Source: Chryseotalea sanaruensis (lineage in GTDB: Bacteria; Bacteroidota; Bacteroidia; Cytophagales; Cyclobacteriaceae). From it: a stretch of 64,000 bases of DNA. A program made the position numbers and the translations under genes. Below are positions 44,317-54,236 of this stretch, piece after piece (position 1 is the first letter of the stretch; each line of letters opens with the position of its first letter). The DNA lies in the NCBI RefSeq assembly GCF_003990915.1, contig NZ_BHXQ01000005.1, forward strand, positions 513,810-577,809, in the 5' to 3' direction. Below the pieces are notes generated by a model. That model was given only the letters and a program-made list of their open reading frames with translations, was not told the DNA's origin and ran no database searches.

Positions 44317-45345
44317 ATGCACCCTATCCTTAAAGACCCTGCCGATGTAATTTTTAATACAACAGTTTTAACTGTGGAACACCTAATTGAGAAATTGGAT
44401 GTTAAAGTTACCAAAATGACTATAAGGAATGAATTATTTGATTGTGCAAGCTATCCTGTCATACCATTGGATTATTTATGCAAAATGCTTGAAGGATGGG
44501 GGATTTCAAGCATTGTTCTAAAAGCTAACATAGAAATTTTGAAATCTGTAAATCTGCCAGCAATAGCTTATTTACCAGGTAATCTTGAAGGTTTAGGAGT
44601 ATTTATTGTAGTTGTCGGAATAAGTGATGACTTTGTATCATATTATTTAGCTGGTTCTGGAGTTCAAACTGAGTCATTAAAAGAGTTTGAAGAGCGCTGG
44701 ACAGAGGGGGTTTTAGTTCCTTTAGAGGTTTCTTTAAATCAATCTGGTGAGGAGTTGTACCTTGAGAATAAAGAAATCGAAAATAGTCTAAAAAATATCT
44801 ATAAAGGCTCAGTAAGAATTATTGACAATTTTATATCAAATGAAGATTGTGATTTTATAATTGACTATTGTGATTCGAACGAATTATTTGCTAGGAGTAA
44901 AGTTGACATAGCAAATGGACAAGATGATATTGTACATCCAGTAAGAACTAGTTATAGTGCATTAATTGAAGATAGAAATATCTCAGCACTAAATAATTTG
45001 TATTCTAAGGTTTCTCAATTTACTGGGTCATTAGTAAATAATATTGAGAATATTCAATGCGTTAGATATGGCCCTGGTGAACAATTTGGAGTTCACTTTG
45101 ATAGTGATATAACAAACAGAAGATTATATACACTTTTAATTTACCTTAATGACAACTACCAAGCGGGAGAAACATATTTTCCTGAAATAGATCTTAAGAT
45201 TACCCCAAAAAAAGGTCGTTGCTTGATGTTTAGAAATGTTGATGAAAGCTATAATAAAATATTACATTCAGTTCACTCTGGTCTCCCAACAACAAGCGGG
45301 GTGAAGTATGCCTGCAATATCTGGGTCAGATACCCTAAACCTTAG
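44317..45345 (+). CDS. Prolyl-4-hydroxylase-like oxygenase fused to an inactive C39-like domain
   Basis: A 342-residue cytoplasmic protein. The C-terminal half (about 165-342) is an iron(II)/2-oxoglutarate oxygenase of the P4H type: HxD at His260-Asp262 in GVHFDSD, distal His320 in HSVHSGLP and the 2-oxoglutarate lysine Lys330, all at family spacing. The N-terminal half (about 1-135) resembles the C39 domain of the neighbouring exporter (GISSIVLK against GFSTLALN; LPAIAYL against LPCIAHW), but the catalytic Cys and the His are missing. It may bind the leader while the oxygenase hydroxylates prolines or other residues of the core. The role is inferred from the domains and the adjacent precursor. 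Confidence 0.8.
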   Translation: MHPILKDPADVIFNTTVLTVEHLIEKLDVKVTKMTIRNELFDCASYPVIPLDYLCKMLEGWGISSIVLKANIEILKSVNLPAIAYLPGNLEGLGVFIVVVGISDDFVSYYLAGSGVQTESLKEFEERWTEGVLVPLEVSLNQSGEELYLENKEIENSLKNIYKGSVRIIDNFISNEDCDFIIDYCDSNELFARSKVDIANGQDDIVHPVRTSYSALIEDRNISALNNLYSKVSQFTGSLVNNIENIQCVRYGPGEQFGVHFDSDITNRRLYTLLIYLNDNYQAGETYFPEIDLKITPKKGRCLMFRNVDESYNKILHSVHSGLPTTSGVKYACNIWVRYPKP

Positions 45346-45417
45346 GATTACCATATTTTTTTCATTCAAAGTTTTGGATGTGTAATTTTATTAGTATACC
45401 GATCAATATTAACAAAC

Positions 45418-45453
45418 AAAAGCCACGAGCAGTTTTAACTACCCGTGGCTTTT
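45418..45453. terminator. Bidirectional terminator
   Basis: Perfect 10-bp stem AAAAGCCACG/CGTGGCTTTT (45418-45427, 45444-45453). It lies between convergent genes: the oxygenase and the M16 peptidase. The A and T ends give a T-run for both directions. Confidence 0.85.
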
Positions 45454-45470
45454 AAAATTGTTACTAACTT

Positions 45471-48278
45471 TTATTTACCTTCTGCCTTCGCTTTTGCTTT
45501 AGCAAAATCACCCGCCTTAATAATGTTAATCATTTCAGGCTTTAAGTGTTTCTTCATGGCAGCATTAATCTGCTCAGGTGTTAAGTCTGCTACTTTCTTT
45601 TCGTAGGCTTCATCCCATGCCATGTTACGACCAATGAATAAGTAGTTGTTTAATGTTCCGGCTAAACCACCATCTTGCGAGCGCGATACTGTTCTGGATT
45701 GTAACCAACCAGATTTAGCAGCAGCGATCTCCTCAGCAGTAAAACCTTCAGTAATTACTTTCTGAATTTCTTCTTTGAAAGCCGCTTCAAGCTTCTCTAC
45801 ATTTTCAGGAGCATAAATAGCATACGCAAAGAAGCTGCCTACCGGATCTAAAGAACCTGCACTAAATTGTGAACCTACGCCATAGCTAAGTCCGTCTTTT
45901 TGACGAATGCGTGTAGCTAATCTTGAATTTAAGAAACCACCACCTAACATATAATTACCTAACACTAAAGCAGGGTAGTCTGCATTGTCATCGCGCATCT
46001 CAAAGCTGTAGTTGGCTACAAAAAATGCATTCGCTTTGTCGGGTGCTTCTATAGATTCATTGATAGTCTTTACAGGCATCGCTTTATTTGTAATGCGAGT
46101 ATACGGCATGCTGCTTTTCCAATCACCAAATAGTGTTGTAGAAAGTGCCTTGATTTCATTTGCATCAAAATCACCAACTATAGACATGGTGGCATTGTTA
46201 GCCCCAAAGAAATCTTTATAAAACTTCTTTACTTCATCAAGCTTTAGTGCTTTAAGTGAAGCAATAGACTCATCAAAGCTTTCTGTATATCGTGTGTCCC
46301 CCTTAGGGTACGGGGAAGTGTGTTGTTGAATTCTGTTAAAAGCAATGGCTTGCGGTTCGCTTCGTTGCGACTCAATACCAGCAATCTCTTCACTAATAGA
46401 TTTCTCAAACTCATCCGCTGGGAAAGCAGGATCACGTAAAACTTCTCTTACAAGTTTTAATGTTTCTACTAGGTTAGGACGCGTTGTGGTGATAATCACA
46501 AAAGCCTGTGAAGCACCACCACCAATAAACACATTGGCTTTCAACCTGTCAAACTCATCTTTAATTTGTTGGCGACTTAATTTGGATGTTCCCTTGTTCA
46601 ACATACTGGCTGCATAGCGGCCGGCAGTAGATTTGTTTTGCAATGATTTCTCATCACCAAAACGAAGCGTCATTCTTACTTCAACAGCCTCACCTCTTGT
46701 TTTTTTACTAAGCATGGCAAGCTTCATCCCGTTAGCCAGATCAGCACGTGCTGTTCTTGATTCAATATTAGCTGGAGACGGATCAAAGGCTTCGCCAGCG
46801 GCTACAGCCTGATTACCTTTATAATCTTTCACCATTGCTTCAACATCAGGTATACCTGGTATTTCAGCACGCTCAGGTTTTTCTGTAGGCACAAATACAC
46901 CAACTGTGCGGTTATCAGGCTTAAGGTATTGCTGTGCCACACGCTGAACATCTTCTGGTGTAACTGCTTTAATGCGATCACGGTTTATAAACAGCAAACG
47001 CCAATCACCCATACCAATATAGGTACTCAATTGTAAGCAGATTGATTGAGAAGAATTAAATGATAGTTCTATTTGCTTCAACACTTCGTTCTTTGCTCTT
47101 TCAATATCTTCTTTGGTGGGAGCCGTTTTGGTGAAGTTATCCATTACACCTAGCATGGTGTTTTTAGCATCATCGAGAGACTTTTCTTTTAAGACTTCAG
47201 CATAAGTGAAAAGTAAAGTAGGTTCCTTAAATGCAAATGCAAATGCACCTGCACTACTTGCCTTCTTGGTATCTACTAATTCTTTGTAAAGCCTTCCTGA
47301 TGGCGCACTACCTAACACACGGGTTAAAATAGTAATAGCAGCATAATCAGCATGCGAACCTGCAGGAACGTGGTAAGCACCTATGGCTACTTGTACGTCA
47401 CCAACTCTTTTTAATACAACCGAACGTTCACCGTCTTGTGTTGGGTCAAGTGTATAAAGTTTTGGTAATTCACGTTCTGGTTTGGGAATAACACCAAAAT
47501 ACTGGTTGATTAATTCAAGTGTTTTTGTCTCATCAATTTTTCCTGCTACAGCTAATACTGCATTATCAGGCTGATAATATCTTTTGTAAAATGCTTGCAA
47601 TCTATCGATAGGAACATTTTCTAAGTCTGCTTTTGATCCAATGGTGGATTTACCGTAGTTATGCCACAGATATGCTGTAGATGTAACACGCTCTAAAAGC
47701 ACACTAAAGGGATCATTCTCGCCTGATTCGAACTCATTTCTCACAACTGTCATTTCACTATCCAAATCCTTTTTAGCAATGTAGGAGTTAACCATGCGGT
47801 CAGCTTCTAAATCTAAAGCCCACTTTAAATTTTCTTCAGTGGCATTAAAAGTCTCGAAATAATTGGTGCGATCAACCCAGGTTGTTCCGTTAGGGCTTGC
47901 ACCATGCTCAGTTAATTCTTGAGGAATGTTTGGATGTTTAGGTGTTCCTTTAAACACTAAATGTTCCAACAAGTGAGCCATACCTGTTTCACCATAGTTT
48001 TCGTGCTTGGAACCAACCATATAAGTAATGTTTACTGTAATAGTCTGCTTCGATTGGTCAGGAAACAGAAGCACACGAAGTCCGTTGGCTAATCTATATT
48101 CAGTGATTCCCTCAACCGAAGTAAACTTTACAGGAGGCGCCAGTGCTGGTTTTGCCTGTTCAACTGGTGTTGGAGTTGTTTTAGCACTACTTGCTTTTTC
48201 TTTTCCCTTCTTTTGTGCCAGAAGAGGCATGGTTGCTATCATTATGATTAGCAACGAATTCATTAATAATCTTTTCAT
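45471..48278 (-). CDS. M16 (insulinase-type) zinc peptidase, secreted
   Basis: A 935-residue protein with a signal peptide (MKRLLMNSLLIIMIATMPLL) and two M16 repeats. The inverted zinc motif HLLEH lies in the first repeat (GMAHLLEHLVFKGTPKHPN), with the later glutamate around AVVRNEFESGEND-like sequence; the second repeat has lost the motif, as is normal. It is full length for the two-repeat type. It probably degrades small peptides outside the cytoplasm. Though close to the peptide cluster, it is a conserved envelope peptidase and separated from it by a terminator. Confidence 0.9.
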   Translation of the reverse strand: MKRLLMNSLLIIMIATMPLLAQKKGKEKASSAKTTPTPVEQAKPALAPPVKFTSVEGITEYRLANGLRVLLFPDQSKQTITVNITYMVGSKHENYGETGMAHLLEHLVFKGTPKHPNIPQELTEHGASPNGTTWVDRTNYFETFNATEENLKWALDLEADRMVNSYIAKKDLDSEMTVVRNEFESGENDPFSVLLERVTSTAYLWHNYGKSTIGSKADLENVPIDRLQAFYKRYYQPDNAVLAVAGKIDETKTLELINQYFGVIPKPERELPKLYTLDPTQDGERSVVLKRVGDVQVAIGAYHVPAGSHADYAAITILTRVLGSAPSGRLYKELVDTKKASSAGAFAFAFKEPTLLFTYAEVLKEKSLDDAKNTMLGVMDNFTKTAPTKEDIERAKNEVLKQIELSFNSSQSICLQLSTYIGMGDWRLLFINRDRIKAVTPEDVQRVAQQYLKPDNRTVGVFVPTEKPERAEIPGIPDVEAMVKDYKGNQAVAAGEAFDPSPANIESRTARADLANGMKLAMLSKKTRGEAVEVRMTLRFGDEKSLQNKSTAGRYAASMLNKGTSKLSRQQIKDEFDRLKANVFIGGGASQAFVIITTTRPNLVETLKLVREVLRDPAFPADEFEKSISEEIAGIESQRSEPQAIAFNRIQQHTSPYPKGDTRYTESFDESIASLKALKLDEVKKFYKDFFGANNATMSIVGDFDANEIKALSTTLFGDWKSSMPYTRITNKAMPVKTINESIEAPDKANAFFVANYSFEMRDDNADYPALVLGNYMLGGGFLNSRLATRIRQKDGLSYGVGSQFSAGSLDPVGSFFAYAIYAPENVEKLEAAFKEEIQKVITEGFTAEEIAAAKSGWLQSRTVSRSQDGGLAGTLNNYLFIGRNMAWDEAYEKKVADLTPEQINAAMKKHLKPEMINIIKAGDFAKAKAKAEGK

Positions 48279-48572
48279 GGATTGATTTTAGTTTTAACGA
48301 GATGTTGAAGATAGTTTATAAGCAGTATTAATACAAGCATTTACTAACGCAATTTGAGGGATTCAGCTTTTAGCAATAAAGTATGAACGTTTAATTACAA
48401 GGAGAATAAGAGATTTAACCCATAAAATTTCATAGACTCAAAAGTTTAATTCATCTAACCCAGATCGGATTAGATGTTAATAGACCTTAAGATTTCTTTA
48501 ACTATTCTTAACATGGATATTGCAACTATCGCATGTTGCTACGCGTCTTCAAGTCATAATAAATAAAGACGC

Positions 48573-49154
48573 ATGAAAAAGACCTTCTCAATTTTCGTCA
48601 TGCTCACAATTGTGAGTAGTGTTGTGCTTGCCGGTGGGATTGATAATCCAAAAGCTTCATCTAAAATTGCTATTATGCAAAAAGATGCAGATCATATTCA
48701 GTTGTTTTATAAAAATACAAAAGTTACAACCATTGAAGTGTCAATTTATGATACAGAAAATAAACTACTCTTTACCGAGGTAATTCGTAAGTCAGATGGT
48801 TTTATCAGGCCCTACGATTTATCGGCCATGAAGAAAGGTGAGTATACCGTTGTGGTGAATGATGGCACTGAAGAGTTTGTAGAAAAAATAAACACCAGTA
48901 ATCGTAAAGTACTCTTACTATCAAATGTAATTTCGATGAAAAAGAAGGACTCGTTTTTACTGACAGTAGCAGATGAAAAAGCGAAACGTTTTACAGTCAG
49001 AATTACAGATCAAAACGATCGAGTATTGTATGAACAAGAGGAAAGCTTAAACAAGCAGTATAGCAAAATTTATAATTTTGCTAATAATACGGAAGGTCTA
49101 AAGTTTTTAGTGACAACCGATCAAGGTGCATCAACCCTGATTAGCGCAAAATAA
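48573..49154 (+). CDS. Hypothetical secreted protein
   Basis: A 193-residue protein with a signal peptide (ending SSVVLAGG) and a body of alternating strands such as VTTIEVSIYDTENKLLF and FTVRITDQNDRVLYEQ. These look like two Ig-like or DUF3244-type beta-sandwich units of a kind common in Bacteroidota. No enzyme motif is visible. It is monocistronic, bounded by a good terminator. Confidence 0.65.
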   Translation: MKKTFSIFVMLTIVSSVVLAGGIDNPKASSKIAIMQKDADHIQLFYKNTKVTTIEVSIYDTENKLLFTEVIRKSDGFIRPYDLSAMKKGEYTVVVNDGTEEFVEKINTSNRKVLLLSNVISMKKKDSFLLTVADEKAKRFTVRITDQNDRVLYEQEESLNKQYSKIYNFANNTEGLKFLVTTDQGASTLISAK

Positions 49155-49161
49155 GCATATT

Positions 49162-49198
49162 AATAATGCCTGCCTTAAACAAAAAGGCAGGCATTATT
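49162..49198 (+). terminator. Intrinsic terminator
   Basis: Perfect 13-bp stem AATAATGCCTGCC/GGCAGGCATTATT (49162-49174, 49186-49198) with an 11-base loop, followed by a T-rich stretch. It lies just after the secreted-protein gene. Confidence 0.88.
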
Positions 49199-49227
49199 TG
49201 CTTTTTAAATCAACGGAACTTTTGTTT

Positions 49228-49235
49228 TATCTTTG
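49228..49235 (+). promoter_or_regulatory. Candidate -7 element of the subtilase gene
   Basis: TATCTTTG matches TAnnTTTG exactly and ends 9 bases before the ATG at 49245. The predicted 5' leader is about 4-6 bases. I see no TTG at the usual distance. Confidence 0.55.
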
Positions 49236-49244
49236 CACAGCAAT

Positions 49245-52200
49245 ATGCAAAGACTCCTGCTTTTATATTTAATCTTCTCGTGCTCGTTGGTTTTAGCCCA
49301 GGTATCTCCGCTAAAGGATTTTGCCAAAGCAAGAATGGCTGAAGACAGCACACTCTACATGCTGGGGATAAAAAAAGTCCAGACCGAAAATATTCCCAGT
49401 ATTCTTTTCGATAGTATTAAGCAACAGAAATGGTTGCTTGTCATGGATGATGCTGATCATTTTTCTTATCGCGCTCCATTGAATGATGGCGCAGCCAAAA
49501 CATCAGGCGCTTTTAACTTGGTAAACCCACTTGGCTCTTTTCAGTTATCAGGTAAAGGCATTAATTGTGGCGTATGGGATGATGGCCTGGTAAAAGATCA
49601 TATTGAATTTGGAAACAGAATTCTTTCAAAAGAAGGAAACGATTTTGAATCTCACGCAACACATGTAACGGGTACTATATTAGCAGCAGGTGTTAATCCA
49701 TTGGCCAGAGGCATGGCTCCTCAGGCAAGCGCCTTCACTTATTATTTTAATAATGATATTTCGGAAATGAGTGTTGCGGCAAATAATGACAAACCATTAC
49801 TTTTCTCCAATCATTCTTATGGAGCAGTAACAGGCTGGTCGTTGCGTAATGGGACTTGGACATGGTTTGGCGATCCGGAAATCAGTATTGATGAAGATTA
49901 TCGCCATGGTTTCTATGGTCAGCGAACAAAAAATATTGATGCTTTGGCATATCTGTCACCATACTACACTATTGTTTGGGCTGCCGGTAATGATCGCTTC
50001 GACACCGGTAGTGGTACACAGCCAGCAGATTGTAACAGAGGGACTGGTTATGATTGTATTATCTCAGATGCTGTAGGTAAAAATATTATTACGGTAGGGG
50101 CAGTACAAAAAGTTGCAAACTACACTTCGCCTGCCAGTGTCGTGATGAGCCACTTCAGCAGTTGGGGGCCTACTGATGACGGAAGAATAAAACCTGATCT
50201 GGTTGCTGCCGGCATGGATGTTTTCTCTACAAATGCCAATGGTACTAATGGCTATGAATTTTCAACAGGTACTTCAATGGCCACTCCAGGTGTAACCGGC
50301 TCATTAATATTGTTACAAGAACTTTATGCAAAATTAAATGCTGGAAAATTTATGAAGGCCGCTACCTTGAAAGCACTTGCAATTCATACAGCAAAAGAGG
50401 CAGGACCAAAACCTGGTCCCGACTATCAATTTGGATGGGGATTAATAGATGTAAAAGCAGGAGCCGATTTTTTAATCGCAGAAAACTATATTGATAAGTT
50501 GCTGGTTGAAGAAAGATTATTGAATAATGCTAACTATGAATTAACGATTCAACCACAAGTAAATAAAAAGATTAGTATAACACTCAGCTGGACTGACCCT
50601 GAAGGAACTCCCGTGAGTGCTTCACTCGATCCGCTTGATAGAATGCTGGTGAACGACCTTGACGTAAGACTTATCGATGAGGATGGACTTATTACTCTGC
50701 CCTGGTCATTAAATCCAAGTGTACCACAAGCACAGGCGATTCAGGCAGATAACAGTAGGGATAACGTTGAAAAAATTGAATTATCTAATCCTTTAAATAA
50801 AAGCTATAAGATTCTGGTTCGCCACAAAGGAGAACTCAGACACGGCCATCAGGATTTTTCATTAGTGGTTTCATATGAATCACAAGGCACAAACTCAAAA
50901 ACTTTTTATTGGATCGGTAATACCGGCAATTGGCAAGATGCAAGCAATTGGTCATTTGCATCTTCGGGTAGTGCTGCCAATCAATTGCCTACGGGTAACG
51001 ATGTAATAATCATTGACGAACTATCATTGAACAAGGAAGACACAATACGCTTAACAGACAATGCGAGTGTCGGTCAGATAAAATGGCTATGTAATAAAAA
51101 GACTTTTTTAGATTTAAAAAGTAACACCCTTGCCATCAGCAAAGCATTAACACTTGCTTCGGATAGTGCAAAAGTTATTGGTGCTGGAATTCTAAGCTTC
51201 TCAACAAGTCAGCAGGGTGTTATTCATTTTACTGATTCTGATTTGAATGATACTGATCTTTCTTTTCAGTCAGGCAACTGGTCTGTTGATGGTTTTTTTA
51301 AAGCTGGCCATGTAGAAATCAACAATGGTTCCCACCAATGGGCTATGCTAAAATCAGATATTACGAGTCTGACTGCAGCTAACACGACTACTTTGGATAT
51401 ATCGAATGTTGAGTTGACAATCAGTGAAGCGCTGAGTCTTGCATCAACAATTACCTTTAAGGCAGATAACGCTATACTTCTGATTTCTGATAATGATGTT
51501 CAATTGTCATTAGGCAGTAATAATTTCAATGGAGAAATTAGAATAACAGGAGGAAATATTTTGCTAAGTGGCGAAGGAAGAATAACACAGTTAACATGCA
51601 CAAGTAGCTTAACAACTAACGGATCACCTGAATTTGAGACGCTACATTTACTTGATGGTGCCCAATGGACGCTGGCAGATGGTACTGAACAACAGCTTCA
51701 TACTTTAGCGGTAAACACAACAACATTACTCCCTTGTCTGATTAAGAGCGAAGGTGGAGCTACTATCAATTTCGTAGAACATAAAATACTTTGTGTTGAC
51801 AACTTGAATGTTAGCAACGTAAGCGCTACAGGTTTAGGGATTATAAATGTTGGTACTTCAGGCCAGATTGAAAATGCTGCTAATTGGCTCACACTACCTT
51901 GCGAACAGGTATTGTTTGCAGATTTCGAAGCCAACTTTGCATGTGTTAATGGATTGACAAGCTTTACCGATACTTCCTTAGGCAATCCAAATACATGGGA
52001 ATGGACATTCTCAGATCCATTAAATAATACAAGAGATTCAAACATGCAGAATCCTATTCTTTCTTTTGAATCTGTAGGCTCAGTAAGTATTGGCCTTACA
52101 GTGACAAAAGATCAGCAAAGTCATACCTTCTCACGTACTATTGCTATCAATGATAATCCCTTGCCAGAAAATGATATTCTTTTGAGTCCTTCAGGATCGC

Positions 52201-52613
52201 TCATCAGTTTATTAATGACAAATAACTACCACTGGTATCTAAACAGAGAAATCATTGAAAATGCATTTGCCCGTGAACTTACCGACAATCAACAACCTGG
52301 ATTGTATGAGGTTTTAATATCTAATGGGACGTGTAATCGGTTGTCATCTCCTTATCTGGTTTCGGCAATCAATGAAGACTCACCATCTTCTCATCTCTAC
52401 CCAAATCCAGCAAACGAATATTTTTCTTTTAAAACTGAAGCTTTATTACCGCAGACCGCCTATTTGTACAATAACCTCGGTCTGTTATTAAAATCGGTTG
52501 ACATAACTATGCCGGTATTGGTAAAAGACCTGCCAAATGGACTTTACTTTGTCAAAGTTGTTCATACTACTGGCTCAATCACCCTCGAAAAATTGATAAT
52601 ATCACATCAATAG
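49245..52613 (+). CDS. Subtilase (S8) with PKD-like domain and T9SS sorting tail
   Basis: A 1122-residue secreted peptidase. The signal peptide (LIFSCSLVLAQ) is followed by the S8 domain with Asp in GVWDDGLVKDH, His in SHATHVTGT and Ser in STGTSMATPGVTGS, all intact. A long strand-rich region follows, then a PKD-like domain (about 870-960, TDTSLGNPNTWEWTF) and a C-terminal sorting domain opening with LYPNPANEYFSF, the type A T9SS pattern. It should be exported by Sec and then across the outer membrane by T9SS. The ATG at 49245 is preferred over an upstream TTG that lies within the promoter. Confidence 0.92.
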   Translation: MQRLLLLYLIFSCSLVLAQVSPLKDFAKARMAEDSTLYMLGIKKVQTENIPSILFDSIKQQKWLLVMDDADHFSYRAPLNDGAAKTSGAFNLVNPLGSFQLSGKGINCGVWDDGLVKDHIEFGNRILSKEGNDFESHATHVTGTILAAGVNPLARGMAPQASAFTYYFNNDISEMSVAANNDKPLLFSNHSYGAVTGWSLRNGTWTWFGDPEISIDEDYRHGFYGQRTKNIDALAYLSPYYTIVWAAGNDRFDTGSGTQPADCNRGTGYDCIISDAVGKNIITVGAVQKVANYTSPASVVMSHFSSWGPTDDGRIKPDLVAAGMDVFSTNANGTNGYEFSTGTSMATPGVTGSLILLQELYAKLNAGKFMKAATLKALAIHTAKEAGPKPGPDYQFGWGLIDVKAGADFLIAENYIDKLLVEERLLNNANYELTIQPQVNKKISITLSWTDPEGTPVSASLDPLDRMLVNDLDVRLIDEDGLITLPWSLNPSVPQAQAIQADNSRDNVEKIELSNPLNKSYKILVRHKGELRHGHQDFSLVVSYESQGTNSKTFYWIGNTGNWQDASNWSFASSGSAANQLPTGNDVIIIDELSLNKEDTIRLTDNASVGQIKWLCNKKTFLDLKSNTLAISKALTLASDSAKVIGAGILSFSTSQQGVIHFTDSDLNDTDLSFQSGNWSVDGFFKAGHVEINNGSHQWAMLKSDITSLTAANTTTLDISNVELTISEALSLASTITFKADNAILLISDNDVQLSLGSNNFNGEIRITGGNILLSGEGRITQLTCTSSLTTNGSPEFETLHLLDGAQWTLADGTEQQLHTLAVNTTTLLPCLIKSEGGATINFVEHKILCVDNLNVSNVSATGLGIINVGTSGQIENAANWLTLPCEQVLFADFEANFACVNGLTSFTDTSLGNPNTWEWTFSDPLNNTRDSNMQNPILSFESVGSVSIGLTVTKDQQSHTFSRTIAINDNPLPENDILLSPSGSLISLLMTNNYHWYLNREIIENAFARELTDNQQPGLYEVLISNGTCNRLSSPYLVSAINEDSPSSHLYPNPANEYFSFKTEALLPQTAYLYNNLGLLLKSVDITMPVLVKDLPNGLYFVKVVHTTGSITLEKLIISHQ

Positions 52614-52647
52614 GTTCAACGATGGGAAACCACTGGCGAATGAATCG

Positions 52648-52655
52648 TATATTTG
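52648..52655 (+). promoter_or_regulatory. Candidate -7 element of queD, predicting a leaderless mRNA
   Basis: TATATTTG matches TAnnTTTG exactly and ends 5 bases before the ATG at 52660, so the mRNA should start at or next to the start codon. No TTG is seen at the usual distance. Confidence 0.55.
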
Positions 52656-52659
52656 CAGT

Positions 52660-53079
52660 ATGGTGTATGTAAGTCGCAAAGAGCATTTTAATGCCGCGCA
52701 TAAACTCTATAATCCAGCCTGGTCGAAGGAAAAAAATGAAGAAGTTTTTGGCCCTTGTGCTAACGCCAATTGGCATGGGCACAATTTTGAGTTAATTGTA
52801 ACAGTCAAGGGCAAGCCCGATCCCGATACTGGCTTTGTGGTCGACCTAAAAAAACTTAGTGTCTTGATCCGGAAGGAAATTGTAGACAAAGTGGATCATA
52901 AAAACCTGAATGTAGATGTGGATTTTATGACTAACAAACTAGCCAGTACTGAGAATCTTGTTATTGAGTTTTGGAAAATATTGTCACCCAAACTTTCGTC
53001 TATTACAAAGTATGGTCAACTACATAGTATTAAACTGTACGAGACACCTCGCAATTACGTTGAATACTTTGGTGAGTAA
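52660..53079 (+). CDS. queD: 6-carboxytetrahydropterin synthase / PTPS family protein
   Basis: A 139-residue member of the 6-pyruvoyltetrahydropterin synthase family. It has the zinc histidines (KEHFNAAHKL and NWHGHNFEL), the catalytic cysteine in FGPCANANWHGH and the late YETPRNYVEY. QueD makes the pterin precursor of queuosine and 7-deazaguanine bases; a role in tetrahydrobiopterin synthesis is possible, but less likely in this group. It stands 32 bases before lpxB. Confidence 0.88.
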   Translation: MVYVSRKEHFNAAHKLYNPAWSKEKNEEVFGPCANANWHGHNFELIVTVKGKPDPDTGFVVDLKKLSVLIRKEIVDKVDHKNLNVDVDFMTNKLASTENLVIEFWKILSPKLSSITKYGQLHSIKLYETPRNYVEYFGE

Positions 53080-53111
53080 ATCTCCATGCTAAAATCTAAT
53101 CTTCAAGCCAA

Positions 53112-54236
53112 GTGAAATATTATATAGTAGCCGGTGAACGTTCAGGAGATTTACATGGAAGTAATCTGATCAAGGCTATTAAGCAGCATGATGCTGAGGC
53201 AACCTTCAAAGGTTTTGGTGGCGATTACATGCAGGAATCCGGACTTGATTTGTCAGTCCACTATAAGGATATGGCCTTTATGGGCTTTATTGAATTCCTC
53301 ACTAACCTACACACCATTGCTAATTATATTAAACAGTGTAAAACAGAAATCACAACTTGGAAACCGGATGTAGTTATCTTAATTGATTATGCAGGCTTTA
53401 ACAGAAGGATTGGTAAATTCTGCAAGGACAACGGTATCACAGTTTATTATTATATCTCACCAAAAGTTTGGGCATGGCGGCAGGGTAGGGCTTGGTCTTT
53501 GAAAGCAAGCATCGATAAAATGTTTGTTATTCTTCCCTTCGAGAAAGCATTCTTTAAGCGTAAAGTAGATTGGGATGTAGACTACGTAGGTAATCCTGTT
53601 TTAGATGCCGTCAAAGATTTTAAGCCATCCGAAGATTTTAAAAAGAAATACCAATGGCCTGCCGACAAAAAACTTATCGCACTCTTACCTGGCAGTCGTG
53701 CGCAGGAGTTGAAATACATCATTCCTGTAATGGCTGATGTGGTAAAAATGAATCCAACGTTTCATTTTGCGGTAGCCACTGTTTCAAATTTGGATCGCAA
53801 ATCATACAAAGCTTTCGAAGAATTCTCAAACGTAACTTTTGTTGAAGAAGCAACCTATGATTTACTCAGCTATGCCAAAGCCGCTATTGTTACCTCAGGC
53901 ACAGCAACATTAGAAACAACATTATTTAATGTGCCTCAAATTGTAGTGTATAAAACAAGCACATTCAATTATTTTATTGCCAAGCGTGTAATCCAAGTCC
54001 CCTTCATTTCCCTGGTAAACCTGATAGCAGACCGCGAAGTGGTAAAAGAGATGATACAAGAGCTGTGTACACCACAAACGGTATCTGCCGAACTTGCACA
54101 GTTAATGATTGATACAGAAAGAAGACGATTTGTATTAGCAGGAAACGAAGAGGTATATAAAATACTCGATATAGGCTCAGCCTCTTCCAATGCGGGAAGA
54201 TTAATGGTGAAGTATTTAACGGAGAAAACTAATTAA
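53112..54236 (+). CDS. lpxB: Lipid-A-disaccharide synthase
   Basis: A 374-residue GT19 enzyme that joins UDP-2,3-diacylglucosamine and lipid X in lipid A synthesis at the inner membrane. It starts [18 protein letters not shown] and carries [24 protein letters not shown] and [11 protein letters not shown], all family landmarks. The length is normal. The start is GTG at 53112, with no better ATG. It ends with a 4-base overlap on the opposing clpX gene. Confidence 0.95.
   Translation: MKYYIVAGERSGDLHGSNLIKAIKQHDAEATFKGFGGDYMQESGLDLSVHYKDMAFMGFIEFLTNLHTIANYIKQCKTEITTWKPDVVILIDYAGFNRRIGKFCKDNGITVYYYISPKVWAWRQGRAWSLKASIDKMFVILPFEKAFFKRKVDWDVDYVGNPVLDAVKDFKPSEDFKKKYQWPADKKLIALLPGSRAQELKYIIPVMADVVKMNPTFHFAVATVSNLDRKSYKAFEEFSNVTFVEEATYDLLSYAKAAIVTSGTATLETTLFNVPQIVVYKTSTFNYFIAKRVIQVPFISLVNLIADREVVKEMIQELCTPQTVSAELAQLMIDTERRRFVLAGNEEVYKILDIGSASSNAGRLMVKYLTEKTN

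Noticed and set aside
45471..48278. M16 peptidase as a leader protease of the peptide cluster
   Set aside because: M16 peptidases can do this in other RiPPs, but this one is secreted, is separated by a strong terminator, and the C39 exporter already supplies a leader protease.
53969..54190. 73-codon frame opposite lpxB
   Set aside because: Antisense to conserved coding sequence with no independent support.
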